DNA of 64,000 nucleotides from Tunturibacter gelidoferens (GTDB taxonomy: Bacteria > Acidobacteriota > Terriglobia > Terriglobales > Acidobacteriaceae). How positions within the stretch are numbered: the stretch's first letter is position 1; the number at the start of each line of letters is the position of its first letter. The DNA lies in contig NZ_CP132938.1 in the NCBI RefSeq assembly GCF_040358255.1, positions 4,774,001-4,838,000 on the forward strand, read 5' to 3'. Shown here piece after piece: positions 18,272 to 26,497 of this stretch. Below the pieces are notes generated by a model, which was given only the letters and a program-made list of their open reading frames with translations, was not told the origin of the DNA and made no database searches. The position numbers were made by a program, and so were the translations under genes.

Positions 18272-19495
18272 ATGCCAGCAGCCCTAGAAGAGACCGTAGA
18301 ACTCCCAAAGCTCTCCAACGATGAGATCGCCCGATACTCACGGCACCTAATACTCCCCGAAGTTGGAATGGAGGGCCAGCAGAAGCTTAAAGCCGCCAAA
18401 GTCCTATGCGTCGGCACCGGCGGCCTCGGCGCACCTCTCGCGCTTTACCTCGCAGCCGCGGGTGTAGGCACCATCGGCCTCGTCGACTTCGACACCGTCG
18501 ACTCGAGCAACCTGCAGCGCCAGATCATCCACTCCACAGCGACGGTCGGCAAGCTCAAGGTCGACTCCGCCGAGATCATGCTCAAGGGCCTCAACCCCAC
18601 CGTCAACGTCATCAAGCACAACACCATGCTCACCAGCGCCAACGCGCTCGAGATTCTGAAAGACTACGACGTCATCGCCGACGGCACTGACAACTTCCAG
18701 ACGCGCTACCTTGTCAACGACGCCTGCGTTCTGCTCGGTAAGCCTAACGCCTACGGCTCCATCTTCCGCTTTGAGGGTCAGGCCAGCGTCTTCGGAACCA
18801 AAGAAGGCCCGTGCTACCGCTGCCTCTACCCCGAGCCGCCGCCGCCGGGCCTGGTTCCCTCTTGCGCAGAAGGCGGCGTCCTCGGCATCCTCCCCGGACT
18901 CGTCGGCGTCATCCAGGCAACCGAGACCATCAAGCTGATTCTCGGAATCGGCGAGCCCCTCATCGGCCGCCTGCTCCTCGTAGACGCTCTCGGCATGAGC
19001 TTCCGCACCCTCAAGCTGCGCAAGAATCCCGAGTGCCCTGTCTGCGGCCCCAACCCCACCGTCACCGAGCTCATCGACTACGACCAGTTCTGCGGCATCA
19101 CTCCGCCAAGCGAAGTCGGCCCTCTCGAAGTCGCGCACGACAAGGCGGTCAGCGATCTCCCCGTCGTCGATGGCATCCCGCAGATCTCTGTACAAGAGCT
19201 AAAGCGCAAGCTCGACGCGAAGGAAGACGTCTTCGTCCTCGACGTTCGCGAGCCGCACGAGTACAAGATCGTAAATCTCGGCGCGCCACTCATCCCGGTT
19301 GGCGAGATCGCGCTTCGCACCGCCGAACTAGCCGACAAGAAGGATCGCGAGATCGTCGTCCACTGCAAGTCCGGCGCACGCAGCCAGAGAGCAGCCCTTG
19401 CCCTCAAGCAAGCCGGCTTCACCAACGTGTCGAATCTAACCGGCGGCATTCTCGCCTGGGCGGACAAGATCGATCCCTCGCTGCCCAAGTACTAA
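18272..19495 (+). CDS. moeZ: Adenylyltransferase/sulfurtransferase, MoeB-ThiF plus rhodanese (MoeZ-like)
   Basis: A 407-residue E1-like activator. The N-terminal ThiF/MoeB domain has the nucleotide loop GTGGLGAP near residues 48-55, two cysteine pairs for structural zinc (CYRC near 186 and CPVC near 260) and a central GTDNFQTRYL. The C-terminal rhodanese domain (about 300-407) has the active-site loop CKSGAR. It should adenylate the carrier C-terminal Gly-Gly and transfer sulfur to form the thiocarboxylate. It lies 96 bases after cysO on the same strand, completing a cysM-mec-cysO-moeZ set. It could also serve molybdopterin synthesis. Confidence 0.92.
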   Translation: MPAALEETVELPKLSNDEIARYSRHLILPEVGMEGQQKLKAAKVLCVGTGGLGAPLALYLAAAGVGTIGLVDFDTVDSSNLQRQIIHSTATVGKLKVDSAEIMLKGLNPTVNVIKHNTMLTSANALEILKDYDVIADGTDNFQTRYLVNDACVLLGKPNAYGSIFRFEGQASVFGTKEGPCYRCLYPEPPPPGLVPSCAEGGVLGILPGLVGVIQATETIKLILGIGEPLIGRLLLVDALGMSFRTLKLRKNPECPVCGPNPTVTELIDYDQFCGITPPSEVGPLEVAHDKAVSDLPVVDGIPQISVQELKRKLDAKEDVFVLDVREPHEYKIVNLGAPLIPVGEIALRTAELADKKDREIVVHCKSGARSQRAALALKQAGFTNVSNLTGGILAWADKIDPSLPKY

Positions 19496-19516
19496 CCCAC
19501 CTCCAGTAACCCAAAG

Positions 19517-19543
19517 AGGCGGCGCACTCACCCTGCGCCGCTT
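19517..19543. terminator. Hairpin between moeZ and hom
   Basis: GCGGCGCA and TGCGCCGC form an 8-bp stem with a seven-base loop in the 49-base gap between two convergent genes. T-runs on either side are short, so termination strength is uncertain. Confidence 0.5.
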
Positions 19544-19544
19544 C

Positions 19545-20858
19545 CTATTCTGCTTTATCTTCCACTTCAAGCATCTGCAAGCACAGCGGCCTCTCCAGCA
19601 TGCAATCCATGCGTGCGACCGAAGCCAGCGCCCGCTCAATCGTCGAGCTTAGACAAGGCTCAGTCGTCACCACAAATGGCAGACGATGCTTCGGATATCC
19701 CCGCCGCTGCAGCAGCGAATCGATATTGGCGCCCACCTTCGAGAGCGCCCCCGAAATCGCCGAGACAATTCCCGGCTTATCGTCGACGACAAATCGCAGA
19801 TAGTGCGGTGCCAGAAAATCTCCCGTCACCTCTCGCCTGCGCACTGGCAGCTGCACCGTTTTACAATCCTGCGCGACGGCCAGCAGATCCGACACAACCG
19901 CAACCGCCGTCGGCTCGCCACCAGCGCCATGCCCCGAGAAGACAACATCCCCGCCAAATCTTCCACTCACCACCACCATGTTCTGCGTACCGTGCGACCA
20001 GGCCATCGGCGAGACCAGCGGAACCAGCATCGGCGCAACCCGCGCATGCACAATCTTCCCATCGAGCTCCGCACGCGAAACCTGGCGAATGGTGCAGTTC
20101 AACTCCTTCGCATAAGAAAAATCGATCGCCTCAATCGCCGAGATGGTCTGTATCGCAACCGCATCCGGATCAAGTTCAGCGTGCATCGCAATGCGCGACA
20201 AAATACAGAGTTTCGCCCGCGCATCGTAACCGTCCACATCGGCAGACGGATCAGACTCCGCATAGCCGAGCTGCTGCGCATCAGCCAGCACCGTCGCGTA
20301 ATCCGCCCCAGCCTCCATCCGGCTCAGAATGTAGTTGCAAGTACCGTTCACGATGCCACTGAGCCTGGTCACCTGGTCGCCGCACAAACCCTGCAGCATC
20401 CCCGGAATCACCGGCACGCCACCTGCCACGGCAGCTCCATGCAGCAGATGAACGTTATGCTGCGCTGCAAGCTTCGCCAGATTCGTGCCTCGATACGCGA
20501 TGAGTTGCTTATTCGCCGTCACCACAGACTTGCCCGCGATCAGAGCCTTCCGCAGCCACCCCTCCACCGGGTTCAGGCCACCCATCAACTCAATAACAAC
20601 ATCAACATCCGACCGCAGAATCACATCGATGCTATCGGTCCACACCACCGAAGCCGGCACGGCCTTCGCAGCTTCAGAACTACGCTTCCGATCCACATTG
20701 CGGTTGAAGATATGGGTCAGCTGCACACCCGGAAACCTCGACGCAGCAAGCACCCGAGCCACCGAACCACCGACCGTGCCAAACCCAAGCAGTGCAACCT
20801 TCACAACAGAATCCGCTTTATTGTTTTTTGCCGCTACCTTCTTCCGCTTCGTCGTCAT
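19545..20858 (-). CDS. hom: Homoserine dehydrogenase with ACT domain
   Basis: Reduces aspartate semialdehyde to homoserine for threonine and methionine synthesis. The 437-residue product has the NAD(P) loop VALLGFGTVGGSVARVL after a short lysine-rich leader, KSVVTANKQLIA, the signature GIVNGTCNYILSRM and YAESDPSADVDGYDA, and a C-terminal ACT domain (about 350-430, DDKPGIVSAISGALSKVGAN) for feedback control by amino acids. Length is normal. It begins three bases after the guanine deaminase stop on the same strand, so the two are probably co-transcribed. Confidence 0.95.
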   Translation of the reverse strand: MTTKRKKVAAKNNKADSVVKVALLGFGTVGGSVARVLAASRFPGVQLTHIFNRNVDRKRSSEAAKAVPASVVWTDSIDVILRSDVDVVIELMGGLNPVEGWLRKALIAGKSVVTANKQLIAYRGTNLAKLAAQHNVHLLHGAAVAGGVPVIPGMLQGLCGDQVTRLSGIVNGTCNYILSRMEAGADYATVLADAQQLGYAESDPSADVDGYDARAKLCILSRIAMHAELDPDAVAIQTISAIEAIDFSYAKELNCTIRQVSRAELDGKIVHARVAPMLVPLVSPMAWSHGTQNMVVVSGRFGGDVVFSGHGAGGEPTAVAVVSDLLAVAQDCKTVQLPVRRREVTGDFLAPHYLRFVVDDKPGIVSAISGALSKVGANIDSLLQRRGYPKHRLPFVVTTEPCLSSTIERALASVARMDCMLERPLCLQMLEVEDKAE

Positions 20859-20861
20859 GTC

Positions 20862-21335
20862 TCAATAGTCGATTCTGCCGGCGCGCTCACGCCAGGCCTC
20901 AAAGCTCGAAATCGCCTGCTCCGGCAGAAGATTTACCGTCGGTATCTTCCGCTGGTCGAGCGGCAACTTCATCTCCTCATAAAGAAAAGCATCGTCAAAG
21001 CCAGCCGCTGCAGCATCCGCAGCGCAATTTCCGTAAAAGATCGCCTCGCAACGTGCCCAGTAGATCGCAGCGAGGCACATCGGGCAAGGCTCACAGCTGG
21101 TATAGATATGGCATCCTGTCAGCTGATAGCTCGCAAGCGTCGTACAAGCGTTGCGGATTGCTACAATCTCGCCATGCGCCGTTGGATCGTTCGTCGCAGT
21201 GACAAGATTCGCGCCAGTAGCGACGATCTCACCATCGCGCACAATCACTGCGCCAAACGGTCCTCCGCGACCGGAGGTGACGTTCTCCGTCGCCAGCGCG
21301 ATCGCTCTCTGCATGAAAACTGGGTTGCCCTGCAT
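20862..21335 (-). CDS. guaD: Guanine deaminase (cytidine-deaminase fold)
   Basis: A 157-residue zinc deaminase. The zinc and catalytic residues lie in PTAHGEIVAI (His and the proton-shuttling Glu) and SCEPCPMCLAAIYWA (two Cys). Length and the C-terminal FDDAFLYEE pattern fit the Bacillus subtilis type guanine deaminase, which converts guanine to xanthine. tRNA adenosine deaminase is the main alternative, but the position divergent from allB and the purine catabolic operon favours guanine. hom follows three bases later. Confidence 0.85.
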   Translation of the reverse strand: MQGNPVFMQRAIALATENVTSGRGGPFGAVIVRDGEIVATGANLVTATNDPTAHGEIVAIRNACTTLASYQLTGCHIYTSCEPCPMCLAAIYWARCEAIFYGNCAADAAAAGFDDAFLYEEMKLPLDQRKIPTVNLLPEQAISSFEAWRERAGRIDY

Positions 21336-21393
21336 TCGGCTCGGTATCCTTGTGGAACAATCTGTGCGGCGGCAGTAACGGAATAATCAGATT

Positions 21394-22740
21394 ATGGCAC
21401 ATGCCTTTCTCTCCAAACGCATCGTCACCCCACAGGGCACACAACCCGGCGCGCTCCTCGTAGAGGACGGAACAATACGCGCCGTATGCCGCCCGTCCGA
21501 GGTACCCACCGACGCCATCGTTCACGACTGCGGCGACGATGCTCTCCTTCCCGGGCTGGTGGATACACACGTCCACATCAACCAGCCGGGACGTACCGAA
21601 TGGGAGGGTTTCCGCACTGCGACCCGTGCAGCCGCAGCGGGAGGCTACACCACCCTGATCGACATGCCGCTGAACTGTCTCCCCGAGACCACCACCGTAG
21701 CCGCACTCGAAGAGAAGCGCGAAGCCGCACAAGGAGAGTGTTTCGTAGACTGGGCACCGTGGGGCGGAGCCGTCGCGGACAATCAGCAGCACATCCTCCC
21801 TCTAGCGCAAGCCGGAGTCCTCGGCTTCAAATGCTTTCTCATCTACCCCGGCTGCGACGGCTTCACAATGATCGACCAGCAACAACTGGAAGCCGCGCTG
21901 CCATCGATCGCGCAGTCAGGCCTCCCTCTTCTCGTACACGCCGAACTGGCTGCCCCGATCGACGCTGCGACCCAGTCACTGCGCAACGCAGACTGGCGCC
22001 AATACCAAACCTATCTCGCTTCGCGCCCCGACGAAGCCGAACTCCAGGCCATTCGCCTGATGATCCGGCTCTGCCGCCAATACGACTTCCGCCTGCACAT
22101 CGTTCACCTCTCCACCGCGCTCGCTCTGGCCGAGCTGACCTCCGCCCGCAAAGAAGGCCTCCCAATCACAGTCGAAACCTGCCCTCACTATCTGCACTTC
22201 GCCGCAGAAGAGATCCCCGACGGTGCAACCCTGCTCAAGTGCGCGCCACCCATTCGCAGCAGGGAAAACCAACGAGGGCTCTGGCGCGGTCTTCGCGATG
22301 GAACCATCGACATGATCGTCACCGACCACTCCCCCTGCCCGCCCGAGATGAAGCGCACAGACACTGGCCGCTTCGATCAGGCCTGGGGCGGTATCGCCAG
22401 CCTGTCCCTTGCGTTCTCGGTCATCCACACGAACTGCACTCATCGCGGCCACACGCTCGAAGACATCGCGCGCTGGATGAGCGCAGCACCTGCAGCTCTC
22501 GCCGGTCTTACTCATCAGGCAGGCGCACTGCAATCCGGCCGTGACGCCAACTTCGTTGTCTTCGACACCGAGGCAGAGTTCACCGTAACTCCCGACAAAC
22601 TACACTATCGCCACACCATTTCACCGTACATGGGGGAGACGCTGCGCGGCCTGGTAAAGGCCACCTATCTGCGAGGAGAGCCAGCTTACGTTGAAGGCGC
22701 CTTCGCCCCCACGCCTCAGGGCCGTGAGGTCAAGTTATAG
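21394..22740 (+). CDS. allB: Allantoinase
   Basis: Opens the hydantoin ring of allantoin to give allantoate. The 448-residue amidohydrolase has the metal motif DTHVHINQPGRTEWEGF near residue 55, the lysine expected to be carbamylated in GFKCFLIYPG, and the later VTDHSPCPPEMK metal-binding site. It is the first gene of the plus-strand purine-degradation run and diverges from guaD over 58 bases, so both promoters must lie close together. Confidence 0.93.
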   Translation: MAHAFLSKRIVTPQGTQPGALLVEDGTIRAVCRPSEVPTDAIVHDCGDDALLPGLVDTHVHINQPGRTEWEGFRTATRAAAAGGYTTLIDMPLNCLPETTTVAALEEKREAAQGECFVDWAPWGGAVADNQQHILPLAQAGVLGFKCFLIYPGCDGFTMIDQQQLEAALPSIAQSGLPLLVHAELAAPIDAATQSLRNADWRQYQTYLASRPDEAELQAIRLMIRLCRQYDFRLHIVHLSTALALAELTSARKEGLPITVETCPHYLHFAAEEIPDGATLLKCAPPIRSRENQRGLWRGLRDGTIDMIVTDHSPCPPEMKRTDTGRFDQAWGGIASLSLAFSVIHTNCTHRGHTLEDIARWMSAAPAALAGLTHQAGALQSGRDANFVVFDTEAEFTVTPDKLHYRHTISPYMGETLRGLVKATYLRGEPAYVEGAFAPTPQGREVKL

Positions 22741-22753
22741 TAGGCAGACACGC

Positions 22754-23269
22754 ATGAACAAAGTTCTGGCCCGATGGAATTCGCTCGACCCCACCATTGC
22801 CGCCCGCGAGGCTCTCCCCTGCTGCGGCTCCCATGCGTGGGCAGAGGCATTGGCATCCGCGCGCCCAATCGCCGACGAAGCTTCCCTCCTCGAAACCTCC
22901 GCCGCCATCTGGCTTAATCTTCCGGAGCAGGCATGGCAGGAGGCGTTCGACAGCCATCCCCGCATTGGCCAAAAGCATGCGCAGACCCAGACAACCGAAG
23001 AGTCTCTGCGCTGGTCGGCACAGGAGCAACACGCAGCTCACTCCGACGACCATGCTGCCAAACTGGCTCTCGACGCAGCGAACCGTCTCTACGAACGGCG
23101 CTTCGGCAGAATCTTCATTGTCTGCGCCTCAGGCAAGAAATCCGCGGAGATCCTCGCCATCCTTGAAAGCAGAATGCAAAACGACGCGGCCACAGAGCTA
23201 CATGAAGCAGCCGAACAACAACGCCAGATCACACAGCTTCGTCTTCATCGCTGGCTGGAGTCGGAGTGA
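22754..23269 (+). CDS. uraD: OHCU decarboxylase
   Basis: 2-oxo-4-hydroxy-4-carboxy-5-ureidoimidazoline decarboxylase, which turns the last intermediate of urate oxidation into S-allantoin. The 171-residue product has the catalytic SHPRIGQK near residue 72, an SLRWSAQEQ segment with the conserved glutamates, and the C-terminal FIVCASGKKSAEIL. The ATG at 22754 was taken because upstream in-frame codons lie inside allB and the family starts here. It follows allB by 13 bases. Confidence 0.92.
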   Translation: MNKVLARWNSLDPTIAAREALPCCGSHAWAEALASARPIADEASLLETSAAIWLNLPEQAWQEAFDSHPRIGQKHAQTQTTEESLRWSAQEQHAAHSDDHAAKLALDAANRLYERRFGRIFIVCASGKKSAEILAILESRMQNDAATELHEAAEQQRQITQLRLHRWLESE

Positions 23270-23271
23270 CG

Positions 23272-23610
23272 ATGGGCATCTCCACACATATTCTCGACAC
23301 AGCCCTGGGACGGCCAGCCACAGGCGTCCCCATCACCCTCGCTCGCCTGACAGACGGGGAGTGGTCGTCCCTCAACGTAGCAATCACCGACGCCGACGGT
23401 CGCTGCAAACATCTCCTTCCTGCAACCGAAGCCCTGCAGCCGGGCATATATCGCGTTCACTTCGAAACCATCGCCTACTACAACCAGCATCAGCTGAGCG
23501 GCCTCTATCCATATATCGAAATCGTCTTTACAGTCACCGAAGGCGAGCAGCACTACCACATCCCGCTACTTCTGACTGCGAACGGCTACACCACCTATCG
23601 AGGAAGCTGA
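23272..23610 (+). CDS. uraH: 5-hydroxyisourate hydrolase
   Basis: A 112-residue transthyretin-like enzyme that hydrolyses 5-hydroxyisourate, the uricase product. It starts MGISTHILDTALGRP, the classic family N-terminus with its active-site histidine, and ends in the diagnostic YRGS. The ATG at 23272 was preferred to a GTG at 23266 because GGAG lies eight to nine bases upstream and the family starts at this Met. It follows uraD almost without a gap. Confidence 0.95.
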   Translation: MGISTHILDTALGRPATGVPITLARLTDGEWSSLNVAITDADGRCKHLLPATEALQPGIYRVHFETIAYYNQHQLSGLYPYIEIVFTVTEGEQHYHIPLLLTANGYTTYRGS

Positions 23611-23614
23611 CCAG

Positions 23615-24463
23615 ATGATTGAGCTGGCTGAAAATCGTTACGGAAAATCCCGCGTCCGCCTGATGAAGGTGACCCGCCACGCTCACGGCCACGACCTGCG
23701 CGAATGGACGGTTCAAGTCTTACTGAAAGGCGACTTCGAGACCGCTCACCTTGACGGGGACAACAGCAAAATCCTGCCGACAGACACGATGAAGAACACC
23801 GTCTACTCCCTCGCGCGAACTTCAAAGGCAACCGCCATGGAGGACTACGCCAAAGAGCTGGTCGACTTCCTGCTAGGACGAAATCCGCAGGTCTCCTCCG
23901 CCTCGGTCCGCATCGAAAGCATCATGTGGAAGCGCCTTACCGTTGACGGTGAACCACATCCCAGCGCCTTCATGCGTGGCAGCGGCGAACTTCAAACAAC
24001 CAGTGTAGAACGCGCGCAGGGCGGCAACTTTCACATCCTCTCGGGCCTCGACAACCTCGTCCTGCTCAAGACTGCAAACTCCGGCTTCGAAGGATACATC
24101 AAAGACTCGCTCACCACCCTGTCCGAGACCAAAGATCGCCTCTTCGGAACCGCCGTCACCGCTGAGTGGCACTACACCTCACCCGATCTGGACTTCGACG
24201 CAGTACGCACAAACCTTCGCGAGGCCATGCTGCGCACCTTCGCCAACCACAACAGCAAGTCCGTACAACAGACTCTCTACGCCATGGCAGAGAGCGCGCT
24301 CGAAGCCGTCCCTGCAATCAACGAGATCGAGATCACCATGCCCAACAAGCACTGCCTCCTCGTCGACCTCTCCCGCTTCAACCAGGACAATCCAAACGAG
24401 ATCTTCGTCCCCACCGACGAACCCCACGGATACATCGAGGCGCGCGTCCGCCGCAAATCGTGA
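23615..24463 (+). CDS. pucL: Urate oxidase (uricase)
   Basis: Cofactor-free uricase oxidising urate to 5-hydroxyisourate with O2. The 282-residue product shows the tandem tunnelling fold pattern: YGKSRVRLMKVTRH near the start, the catalytic ILPTDTMKNTVYSLAR, FMRGSGELQTTSVERA, NSGFEGYIKDSLTTL and a C-terminal NPNEIFVPTDEPHGYIEA. There is no fused OHCU decarboxylase domain, which instead is encoded by the separate uraD. It starts four bases after uraH. An oxygen-dependent enzyme implies aerobic growth on purines. Confidence 0.95.
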   Translation: MIELAENRYGKSRVRLMKVTRHAHGHDLREWTVQVLLKGDFETAHLDGDNSKILPTDTMKNTVYSLARTSKATAMEDYAKELVDFLLGRNPQVSSASVRIESIMWKRLTVDGEPHPSAFMRGSGELQTTSVERAQGGNFHILSGLDNLVLLKTANSGFEGYIKDSLTTLSETKDRLFGTAVTAEWHYTSPDLDFDAVRTNLREAMLRTFANHNSKSVQQTLYAMAESALEAVPAINEIEITMPNKHCLLVDLSRFNQDNPNEIFVPTDEPHGYIEARVRRKS

Positions 24464-24482
24464 GCGCAGCAAATAAGCAACC

Positions 24483-25733
24483 ATGACAGGCACAAAAAGA
24501 GATTGCGCCACTCGCATCATCGCTCGCTGCCGCGAGATCGCCACTCACACCGAAGTCCCCGGTGAGATCACCCGTCGCTTCCTTACCCCTCCCATGCACG
24601 CCGTCCACGCGCTACTGCGACAGTGGATGGAGGCCGCCGGAATGACGGTACACGTCGACGCCATCGGCAACCTTCGCGGACTTTTGCAGTCTCCTGTCCC
24701 GAACGCCCCTCGCCTGATCATCGGCTCGCACCTCGACACCGTACCCAACGCCGGAGCCTTCGACGGCATCCTCGGGGTCATCCTTGGCATCGCCGTCGTC
24801 GAAGAATCACGAGAACACCGGCTTCCCTTCTCCCTCGAAGTCATCGGCTTTTCAGAGGAGGAAGGTGTCCGCTTCAGCAAAGCCTTCCTCGGCAGCCTCG
24901 CCGTTGTAGGAAAGCTCGATCCAGAGACACTGCAGCGCACGGATCCAGATGGCGTAAGCATCGCAGAAGCCATACGCCACTACGGCCTAGATCCCGCAAA
25001 CCTTCCCGCAGCAGTCTTATCCCGCGACGCCTTCGCTTATCTCGAGTTTCACATAGAACAGGGCCCCATTCTGGAGAGCGTGGGCGCATCACTCGGCGTC
25101 GTCGAGGCACTCGTAGGACAGACCCGCCTGCAACTCCTCTTCGAAGGACAGGCAAACCACGCCGGAACCACTCCAATGCACCTGCGACACGACGCAATGG
25201 CCGCCGCAGCCGAATGGATCGTCTCCGTCGAGGCCTACGCCACCGCTCACGAAGGCCTCGTCGCAACAGTCGGCAAGCTGGACGCCTTCCCCGGCGCTGG
25301 AAATGTCATCGCCTGCAGAGTAAAGACGTCGCTCGACATCCGCCACGCAGACGACAACACACGCCACGCTGCGGTCGACGCTCTGACGCAAATCGCAAAG
25401 AAAGCAGCAGCCAAACGCGGCGTAACCCTCACACTCATCACCGAGATGGAGCAGTCCGCTGTCCCGCTCGACCCCCGTGTCACAGCCTTACTGCAAAGCG
25501 CCGCCGCAAACGCTGGCTTCCCCAGCAACAGAATGACCAGCGGAGCCGGCCACGATGCGATGATCCTCGCCCCAACCATCCCCTCGGCGATGCTCTTCCT
25601 CCGCAGCCCCGGTGGACTCAGTCACCACCCCGACGAAGCCGTACTCCCACAGGACGTAGAAGCCGCACTCTCAACTGCAATGGAGTTCCTCGCGCTCCTG
25701 AGCGATGATAAAACCAAGGATAGCCATGCATAA
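24483..25733 (+). CDS. allC: Allantoate amidohydrolase
   Basis: An M20-family dinuclear-metal amidohydrolase of 416 residues that converts allantoate to ureidoglycine, CO2 and ammonia. Metal-binding motifs are present: GSHLDTVPNAGAFDG, SEEEGVRF, and LEFHIEQGPILE, with a C-terminal SGAGHDAM. A dimerisation insert separates the halves as in AllC. Its last eight bases overlap the start of allE, so they are translationally coupled. Confidence 0.9.
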   Translation: MTGTKRDCATRIIARCREIATHTEVPGEITRRFLTPPMHAVHALLRQWMEAAGMTVHVDAIGNLRGLLQSPVPNAPRLIIGSHLDTVPNAGAFDGILGVILGIAVVEESREHRLPFSLEVIGFSEEEGVRFSKAFLGSLAVVGKLDPETLQRTDPDGVSIAEAIRHYGLDPANLPAAVLSRDAFAYLEFHIEQGPILESVGASLGVVEALVGQTRLQLLFEGQANHAGTTPMHLRHDAMAAAAEWIVSVEAYATAHEGLVATVGKLDAFPGAGNVIACRVKTSLDIRHADDNTRHAAVDALTQIAKKAAAKRGVTLTLITEMEQSAVPLDPRVTALLQSAAANAGFPSNRMTSGAGHDAMILAPTIPSAMLFLRSPGGLSHHPDEAVLPQDVEAALSTAMEFLALLSDDKTKDSHA

Positions 25734-26460
25734 GCTGGGACAGACCCGCAGCACCAATCAGCGCGATCATCTTCTCCACACGCCGGACACCTTCGTCCGC
25801 ACAGTGCTGCCCGGCATGGAACTCGCCACCGCCGTCGTCCACATCTCCCCCGCAGCAGGCGCTGCCTTCACCCAATACACCGCCGAACTCGAACCCGGCG
25901 GCAAACTGGGACCCACATCCAACCAGCGTTTTATCTATACCCTCGAGGGTGCAGCCGATCTCGCAACCGACAGCACGTTTCAATCACTCATCCCAGGAAG
26001 CTTCACCTACATCCCTGAAGACGCCGCACACACACTTACCGCGCAACAGGCCACGCGCCTCGTCATCATCGAAAAACCCTACGAAGCGATCGCTTCCGCT
26101 CCTCCACCAGAGCTACTCATAGGCCACGAAGACAAAACCCTCTCAGTCCCCCTCGACGACGACCCCGACCTCCAGGTTCGCAGGCTCCTGCCCGGCTCTC
26201 CGTCCTTCGATTTCGCGGTCAACACCATGACTTACCAGCCCGGCGCCGCACTCAGCATGGTCGAGGTTCACATCATGGAGCACGGCCTTCTGATGCTTGA
26301 AGGCGGCGGCATCTATCGCCTCGGAGACAGCTGGTATCCAGTCACTGCAGGCGACTTCATCTGGATGGGACCCTTCTGTCCACAGTGGTTCGCAGCCATC
26401 GGCAAGCGTCCCGCAAAATACCTCATCTACAAAGACTGGAACCGTCACCCACTGGTCTAG
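25726..26460 (+). CDS. allE: (S)-ureidoglycine aminohydrolase
   Basis: A bicupin manganese enzyme that deaminates S-ureidoglycine to S-ureidoglycolate. The 244-residue product has two cupin halves: the first around NQRFIYTLEGAADL and the second around EVHIMEHGLLMLEGGGIYRL with DFIWMGPFCPQWF. The ATG at 25726 has AAGGA five bases upstream and overlaps allC by eight bases; an ATG seven codons earlier is less well placed. Confidence 0.92.
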   Translation: MHKLGQTRSTNQRDHLLHTPDTFVRTVLPGMELATAVVHISPAAGAAFTQYTAELEPGGKLGPTSNQRFIYTLEGAADLATDSTFQSLIPGSFTYIPEDAAHTLTAQQATRLVIIEKPYEAIASAPPPELLIGHEDKTLSVPLDDDPDLQVRRLLPGSPSFDFAVNTMTYQPGAALSMVEVHIMEHGLLMLEGGGIYRLGDSWYPVTAGDFIWMGPFCPQWFAAIGKRPAKYLIYKDWNRHPLV

Positions 26461-26497
26461 CATCTACGTCAACCTCGGCCAAAAGGAGGCAACAGTT

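Noticed and set aside
18404..19195. 263-residue minus-strand frame inside moeZ
   Set aside because: Antisense shadow of a strongly supported gene; acidic, Gly/Ala/Asp/Val-rich composition typical of reverse reading of GC-rich coding DNA.
19686..21386. 566-residue plus-strand frame over hom and guaD
   Set aside because: Arg/His/Ile-rich antisense reading of two genes with strong family motifs.
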